A stretch of 64,000 nt of DNA, from positions 146,424,312 through 146,488,311 of the forward strand of contig OY821519.1 in assembly GCA_963682025.1 (NCBI GenBank). The letters run 5' to 3'. This document shows positions 43,401 to 52,500 of this stretch, piece after piece. How positions within the stretch are numbered: the first letter of the stretch is position 1; each line of letters begins with the position of its first letter. This DNA comes from Cordilura impudica (Eukaryota > Arthropoda > Insecta > Diptera > Scathophagidae). Both the position numbers and the translations under genes were made by a program. The notes beneath the pieces were generated by a model. It did not search any database and had not been told where the DNA came from. It saw only the letters and a list, made by a program, of their open reading frames with translations.

Positions 43401-46400
43401 CCACCAATTTTTTCTATACGGCCATTCATTTATTTCAAACGATAGAGATTTTGGAGTTTTGGAAACAGCATTAAAAAAGGATCAATTATATGCTCCTCAA
43501 GACTATTATACAGAATAAAAACTTGCCGGAAAAAAATAGCTGCATGAAATGAAAAAAGAAGATTTTGTTTCGACCAAATCTTTAGAAGAGGCACTATCAA
43601 AAAAGGAAAAAATTAAGGACAGAGAGGATGATGGATGAGGTTTAAAAAGGGATGAACCACAAACAAAACTAGTGTGCAAGAAAATGCTCCATTTAAAGCA
43701 ATTTTTTATTTCAAAAACAAGGAAGACCTAAAACCCTCAGAAAAATCACTATGTTTCCACTGTATAAAACTGCGAGACCTATAACAAGAGAGAAATACAA
43801 CGATATGACGATTTCGCTGCCTTACATACCACATATTTACCATGAATACTTCACTATGCCAACTGCGAAGGATAAATTCGTTTAAAGCTAGATATATATA
43901 TATTATTTATTTTTAGTTATTTTGACATAGAAATTTACTATGAAATTTTTAGAAACTAATCTAACGGTCTTAAGGTCCTGTTTCAAAAATCAAATAAAAG
44001 ATTATTTATTTTTTTCCATCCGACGTTTCGTTGGGATTTTCTAACTTCTTCAGGGATCTTTATTTAATATATAATCTTTTGTCAATTTCACATTGAACAC
44101 ATTGAGTTTTTACGACATAAACAATACGACATAAAAAACAGAAAATTGTATAAATAAATGTAAAATTAATTTGAAAAACTAAAATATCACAGTATAAACT
44201 TCCTAATGCTAGTTATTACATTTTATTTATATCGTCTTTTTAATATGACTGCAATTAATTCTTAATAAACTTGGTGAATTCATCTGTTTAAATGCCTTCA
44301 TTTTATATATAATTCTTTACATTTACATTTCCACTTTAGTGAAGATAATGTCCATACAAATATTGACTTAAATTTCATCTTGATTCTATTTTTTATAATA
44401 TATTATTTTTGAAAATGGTATAAGTCCATTTTGAGCTAAAAAAAACGTTTATCTTTTAAAATATTTTTAATAATTACAACTTAATAATAAATTTTCGAAT
44501 AGATTAACGTTTGCCAATATTTTAAAATTAATTCAAATGCAAACCCTCAAATATCTCGATACACGAAAAAATGGACATATACCACTTTCAAAAATAACAG
44601 CTAATATATTGAAAGAGTGACGACTCAACAGGCCCCATAAACGAGTCAAAGATTTAAAGCAATAGAGTTTAAAAAATTTTCAAAATGCTACTTAAACAGG
44701 TCATTAATAATCTGATACTAAAAATATGTGTTCGAACTGTTTCCGAACTAAACCGTCTGGCAAATAAAAATCGTCTGGCTCGCAAAAATTTTGCTAAAGA
44801 GCACATGAACTGGTCAAGACGAATTGGATTACTGTTATCTGCTTAATTTAAGAGGACATGCAGGAGGAACGTTTATACGTCGACCAAAAGGAAAACGACT
44901 AGACCCAAAATATACAAATAAAACTGTTAAGTTTGGCGGTGGCAACATTAGGGTGTGGCGTTGTTTTTCCGTCCAAGGAATGATTCCAATTCTTGTAGAA
45001 AAAAGTACTCTAACTGAAATTGGATACATGTAAATTCTAAATGACGTAATGTATCCATAGGCGGATGAAAATATGCCCCTGGTCTGGAAGTGGCATATTT
45101 CTGGAAAAATTTGCAGACATCTTTACTTCATATTACTTATAACTTGAGTCAATTTACAAGATTATGGGCGATGGACGTGGCCGATTTCCACGAAACTCCA
45201 GATATCTCAACTTCATAACACTGATGACTTGTACCAAGTTTCATGACTTTTGGTAAAGAAATAAAAATTTGGTGTGAAAAATTATTTTCGGATTATGTGG
45301 GCAGGGGCCACATTCCAAATATCTACTGATGACTTGTTTCAAGTTTCATGACTTTTGGTAAGAAAATAAAAATTTGGGGCGAAAAAATCTTTTCGGGTTA
45401 TGTAGACGGGAAGCGATGGTTGATAAAAGGCTCACTTTGTGCCAATGTACGAAGCGATCCTACTGTGGTCAGAGGTTATCCGCAGGGATCCATCTGCGGT
45501 CCATTTATTTGGAATCTAATGATGGATCCTGTTTTGCGGAGGCTGATGGTTGCATACAATGTGTGCGCATATGCGGATGACTTGCTCGTCCTTATCGAAG
45601 GCCAGTCTCGTGCTGAGCTGGAGAGAAGGGGGAGGAAGCCATGCAGATTGTCTGCGATTGGAGTAGACAAGTGGGAGTAGATGTAGCAATGGACAAAACT
45701 GTGGTGATGTTGCTTAAGGGCAGGTTATCGCTAAATCGACCTCCAACTGTTAGGGCCAATGGCGTTAGCCTTAAGTGTGCGACTGAGGTCAAGTACTTGG
45801 GGATAACAATGCGTGAGCGTATGAACTTCTTGGTTCATCTCGAGCGTGTCAAGGCGAAATTGACTGGTGTGGTGGGATGTGTCCGGCGCATTCTTAGGAA
45901 TGACTGGGGCCTCAGCAGGCGTTCTATGCGGACCATTTACCGTGGACTATTTGTTGCCTGCGCAACATATGGCTCCTCGGTGTGGTCCAGCGTGGTCACG
46001 ACTGCCAGAGGAAAGCTGAAAATCATGTCGTGTCAACGGGTAGTCTTGCTCGCTTGTGTGCCATGTTGTCGTACGGTCTCCACGGAGGCCTTACATATGT
46101 TGGTAGGTGTAGCCCCTCTTGACTTGGAGGTGATACGTAAAAGTATTGCCTACAGGATCAAGAAAGGATAGGCATTGTTGCAGGACGATTGGGTGACTAA
46201 CGATGACGTTATTTGTAGGAGCTGGACGGAGTGCAAGGCGCTCTTAAACGAGTGTGTTGTCTCCAGATGGCAAGATAGATGGGACAGAAGTGACAATGGA
46301 CGGGTTACATACTCCTTCATTCGCGATGTGACGTTCGTGGCGAAACGTCCAGATTTTGGCTGCAGCCTGAGTTTGGGCTTTTTGCTTACGGCCACGGGTC

Positions 46401-49400
46401 TTTTAACGCATTTTTGCATAGAAGAGCCTTGGCTAATACGTCTGAGTGTGACTGTGGACCTTTTACCGAGGACTGGTTTCATGTTTTTGCATATGCACTT
46501 TTTACTCGGACATACGGGACCTGAATTCTCTGGGTGTCGTATTGACGGACGATGGTTGTGATGTGAGTGGTGTGCTTGTGAATGATGAGAGAATGCGTTG
46601 TATGAATGAGTTTGCGTGCGAAGTCTTCAAAAGAAGACGTTTAAGAAGGGTTTGATCGCACACGCATGTTTACCTTAGTTGTGTATACACTCACCCACAG
46701 GGTGGGTTATGGGTGTGGGACTGAGGCCTTCGAATGGCCACCAGTCCATAGCTGTTTGGAGCCATACTGGTAGTCGCTTTGCTACGAAGTCTGACCGGAG
46801 GCTTTATATTTATATATATATACATATATCTCGTACCACGGGAAGTCAGATGCCCCTGGAATCATTGATTCCAGCTGACTTGCGGGTACGGCCCCTTGGG
46901 GAGTATCGTGGTGGCTGTGGTTTATACCCAAATCGCGGGGAGAGCATAGCTCGATGTGGAGTTGCATTCAACCGGGTGCTGTGACCCTAGAACAGCAGAG
47001 GTGTGTAAGTTAGGCCTCGACTTCCCACCAAGGAGTGGGATTTGTTGCCCGAATGCACAAATCTTAAATTGGTACCGGAGTGTAGTTTCACTACACAATG
47101 GGGCGGTGGTCGGCGCATATTCGGATCCAGTGTTCAGAGCACCGTGAGGTTATGTCAACGAGACGGGTACTCACGTAAAACACAAGAGACTTCTGTGCGG
47201 TGTACCACTATAGATAAATGGGATACATAGTAATATCTACATATATATATAAAAACGTTGGTGCATTTGTTTGTAGCGAATGATCTGCGGAATCATAACA
47301 GCTGTCGAGCTAAGATTCGCTCCATAGGTTCGGTTCGAGCTCTTCTGTGTTTTTTTTTTAGTTTTAACCCTCTAGATGACGTTGGGGTCAAGTTATAAAC
47401 AAAATTCTTATTTTCAGTGCGATTTGACTGCAATTCAGAATGTATGTATGTTTCGTCATAAGAAATTTTTGTATTTATAAATGGACCCGATAGGTGGCGC
47501 TGGGCTAAAGTTATTTCGAATATTCTTATTTACGGTGCGATTTTACTGAAACTAAGAATATACATATATGTATGTTAGATGATGCCAAAAATTTTTTTGT
47601 TGGACCCAGTAGATGGCGCTGGCGTTCAAAAAATAATGAGTTGTCAAATTTATTTAAATTTTATACAAAATTCACAAAAGTTTTTATATATAAACATTCT
47701 AATCAAAAAGTAAGGAAAAATTGCATTGGCTATTGCTTCGTCCGGAATAGCCGCAACATTATTGCATGGTGGTCGTACAGCTCATTCAGCACTCAAATCA
47801 CAGTTAAACGTACAAACGAATGAGAATGTCGTATGTAATATCAAAAACCATTCCGGTATGGCAAAAGTTCTGCAAAAATGCAGTATTATTATTTGGGATG
47901 AATGTACCATGTCTCACAAATATTCCTTAGAAGCATTGCATAGAACTTTAAAAGATTTAAAAGGCAATGAAAGACTTTTTGGTGGAGCTCTCATTTTATT
48001 ATCTGGAGATTTTCGTCAAACATTGCCAGTCATACCAAAATCAACCTATGCTGACGAAATAAATACCTGCTGATAATCATCAATATTATGGAGTAGCGCT
48101 CAAATTAACAACAAACATGCGAGTATGATTCAAAATGATCCAACGGCTGCCCAATTTTCAAAGCAACTACTTGATCTTGGTAATGGTAAAATCAATATTA
48201 ACTCAACCAGTCAAACTATTAAAATATCCACAAGATTTTTGTCAATTTATATCGTCACGCGATGAATTAATTGAAAATGTATTCCCCGACATTCAAAATC
48301 AATATCGTAACCATTATTGGTTAAGTGAAAGAGCTATTTTAGCCTCAAAAAATGTCGATGTCGATAACATGTTGTTATTCAGGACATGATTGATTCCGAA
48401 ACGTTTTCTTTCAAATCTATGGATAGCGTTGTTGAAGAAAATGAAGCAGTCAATTCTCCAACAGAATTTTTGAATTCACTTGATGTGCCCGGTCTACCGC
48501 CACATTTATTAAAATTAAAATTTGGTTCTTCAATAATTTTGCTACGTAACCTCAACGCTCCGAGACTATGTAATGGAACCAGGTTAATTGTTGAGAGAAT
48601 AATGCCCAATGTTATTGAGCCCACAATTCTCAAAGGAAAATTTTAAGGATAACATGTTTTTCTGCCAAGAATTCCTATGATTCCTACCGACACACCGATA
48701 ATATTCAAAAAATTGCAATTTCCGATCAGATTGGGCTTTGCCATGACCATTAATAAATCTCAAGGACAATCATTGCAAATATGTGGTTTGAACCTCGAAA
48801 ACAATTGTTTTTCCCACGATCAACTATATGTGACATGTTCCCGTGTCGGAAAGCCAGCAAATTTTTTCATTTACTGCCAAAATAATGAAGCTAAAAATAT
48901 TCCTTTTAGAATTACAATAATAGAAATATATTGGTCATTCTTATATGTATGTTACAATAAATATTTATTTTCATTTTCATAAATAAAACATGGTTTTTCT
49001 TTAACAGTTTTCAATTAATATTAACAAATTCAAAAACGTTTTTTTTATATAGGTATATACAAATTCTAACTAAAATAAAAAAATTCATTGAGGGCAAAAC
49101 AACGTTTGCCGGGTCCAGCTAGTTAATTTATAAATATTATCTTAGTCAATAAGACTGTTCTTAACTTTATGTAAAAGAAAATTAATAGTTCTTGATGAGA
49201 ATCATGTCACAAATAACCGGTAGTGTTCGGTGTATCAAAATAAATTGAATCTTCGCAGGAGAAGGATTGGTTTATCAATCTAGCAACCAAACCAGATAAT
49301 TGGTATATATACAAACATTCAAGGCTTGATTAATAACTTAAACAAATAAGAAATAATAGCAGTAATAAATAAACCTGAGTTCATAATTCTCATAAAGTGA

Positions 49401-49518
49401 AATTGAAATAAACCAATACGCACATTATCAAATTCGTCTAGAACTGGTGGAGTAATAGTTTACTTCAAAAAACATTGGCATGGATTAGTGCGTATAGGGC
49501 GAAATATGAAAAAATATC

Positions 49519-49594
<76 letters not shown>

Positions 49595-52500
49595 TATGTG
49601 ACACGGAAAGTTAAAAGGGACCTATGGTCAGAAAATAAGTTTTGGAGAAAAATTACTTTGAAGTTAACAAGTTGATTTTGATGCGTCTGAACGCTTTTTT
49701 TGGCTTGAAACTCATTACACGGGGGTTTTCTGGGTCGCTGATTACGAATCTGGTATTAAATTTCAAAAATTCAAAATGGCGGATCTAATATGGCGGTCTA
49801 TTTTTGTTGGTTTTATTAAAAACATCGGATCTATCATGCATCTTAATTTTTCAAAAGCTATTCCGATATAATATCATAAGGTCACCAAGTGGTTCAAAAT
49901 CAGAATTCTGTGATATATTCCAAAAGAAATGTGTGAAACAAACTGTGATATATTAATAGCTGGAGATTTTAACATTGACTGGAAAATGATTTTTATACAA
50001 GTAGATTGGAAAGTATATTTAATGATAATGGACTAAAACATGTAAAGAAAGAATATACTAGAATAACAAAAAACTCAAAAACTTTAAGTTACTATATAAT
50101 ACCAAACAATGAAACAATTACGGCAAAGAATAATATAAATAATAAAATATCTGAACATGAATCCATTGACATCTTTATCACGAGCTAAAGTATGAAGCAA
50201 TATAATAATAGAGAAATAAATATTTTCAAATACGATAAAAACAGCTTCAAAAATTAAATAAGTGCAATATTAAATTATGATGCAATAACTGATTTAAACA
50301 AATATGTAAACAATTTTGATAACTGCCTCGAAAACATAATAAAAAATTCACTATTAAGAAAAAAAAAATAACTGAAAAAAGTAAAAACAAGTGGTTTAAC
50401 AACGAACTCAGATCATTAAGAAGAGAAAAATCCTTTAAATATCAAAACGCAATTACAGCAAATACAAATGATGCTTGGAATAGTTATAAAATAATAGAAA
50501 TATCTATAAAGTAAAAATTGAACATGAAAAAAGTAAATATATTAATAATAAAATAAATATAGCAAATAATCAAAAAGAAATGTGGAGTAAAATTAAAGAA
50601 GTAGTACTAAAAATCCAAATCTGTGATAAAAACTGTGATATATAAACAAATAGAATAAAAAAGACAATTTCCAAATAGCCAAAAATTTTAATAATTATTT
50701 TGTAACTAGAATTAAGGAAATCAGAAATTTCATTGAAAATGTGCAATATGAAAATCAAATACCTGCGATAGACTTTAAATTTAAATTCCGTACAACAAAT
50801 TTACAAGAACTGAAGATTATTTTTAAAACTATTAACAAAAAAACTGATTATAAAAAACTATCAAGTGACATAATCCTAGAAAATTGAAACAGAACAGGCA
50901 ATATTATATTAAGTATTCTAAATAAATCACTAGAGATTGGTGGAAAAGTAAAAAATACATTGAAATGTGAAGAATATCGACCACCTTAACACATTAAAAA
51001 CATGTGAAAAAGTCATTGAAAAGATAGTAAAAATTCATGTGAAACTGCATTAAATTACGAATTAAAAGATGGAAATGTAAAAAGAAGAAAAATAACATAT
51101 TAACGATTTTCCATGATTTTAAAAGAGCTTTTCAAACGATATATAGGGATATCCTATTGAAAAAATTAACTAAATGCGGTATTAAAGATACAGAACTAAA
51201 ACGGTTTCAGTCATATTTATCAAATAGTAGACAATATTAATGAAATATCCACTGCAATTGAGCCACAAGAATCGATTTTAGGAGCTCTTCTCTTTGTTAT
51301 ATTATATATATAAACGATATGTTATATCTACATATAAACGATGGCTAAAAATGAATAAATTAAACTAAATTAATGGAAATCAATATGAACACAAACATAA
51401 CATTCAAAATAAATAATGTAATATAAAATATCTGGATTTCTTAAAAGACATGTCTTAAAGATCATGTCGAATACATACTATGTACGAAAATTGGCAAGAA
51501 AAATGGGTTTTTTAAACGTTTAAGAAACAAAGTAACAATATTAACCGCAATAAATATCTATAACACTATGATAAAACCACATTTTGAGTATGGGTCAACT
51601 GTATTATTTACATGCTGTTCAGACCAACAAATAACTAGGCTGGAAAAACTACAAAATAAGGCTATGCGCACAATTTTTAAATACAATCGGTTTACGTCAA
51701 TAAAATATATGTTAGACACACTGAAATGGCTATACATCCAGCAGAGGCTGCATATTAATACAATATTTTTTATCCAAAAAATTAAAATGGGAAGAGCACC
51801 AGATTACTTGGTCGAACAAATATGTTGGAGAGGCCCAACCTTATAACCTTTAGACTTTAGACTACATCGAGCAGATATAACAGCAATACAAAAATCGCTA
51901 TTTTACAAAGGATTAAATCTTTACTACATGATCCCGAAAGTATCAAGAACGAAATGAATATAAATCTTTTCAGAAAGAAAAAAATGTTAACTTCTAATCT
52001 GAGTATATAATAATTTTTTGTTAAATTAATATGAAATGTCATGTAAAAGTAATTTTAATACTACTAAGAATAAACTAAACTAAACTTATTGTTATTTATT
52101 TCCTGTTGTTAAATATCGTTAATAAAATATTAATAATTTCATTTATGTGTTGTATGTACTTATTTTATTGTATTATAGGGAAAACTTAAATTCAATTGAA
52201 ATTCGTTAGATAACTTCTGAAATACAATTGATATTTTCTAACAACCAATTGATATGTTTAAATACAATTGGAAATGATGTACCATTAAATGTTTTTGGTT
52301 GGAAGAAAATTCTTTGACTATTCAAATTTTTTGCATTTGAATGTTGATAAAAAAAAATTCATTGCTCAAACAAAATAATTACTCTAACAATAAAAAATAA
52401 AGTATTTTTGAATACTGTAGATGCACTGCACAAATAAATTTGAAATTTTATTCTAAGATTCTTTTTAATCTTTTAGTTCGATAGTGCTGAGAACAAAAAT

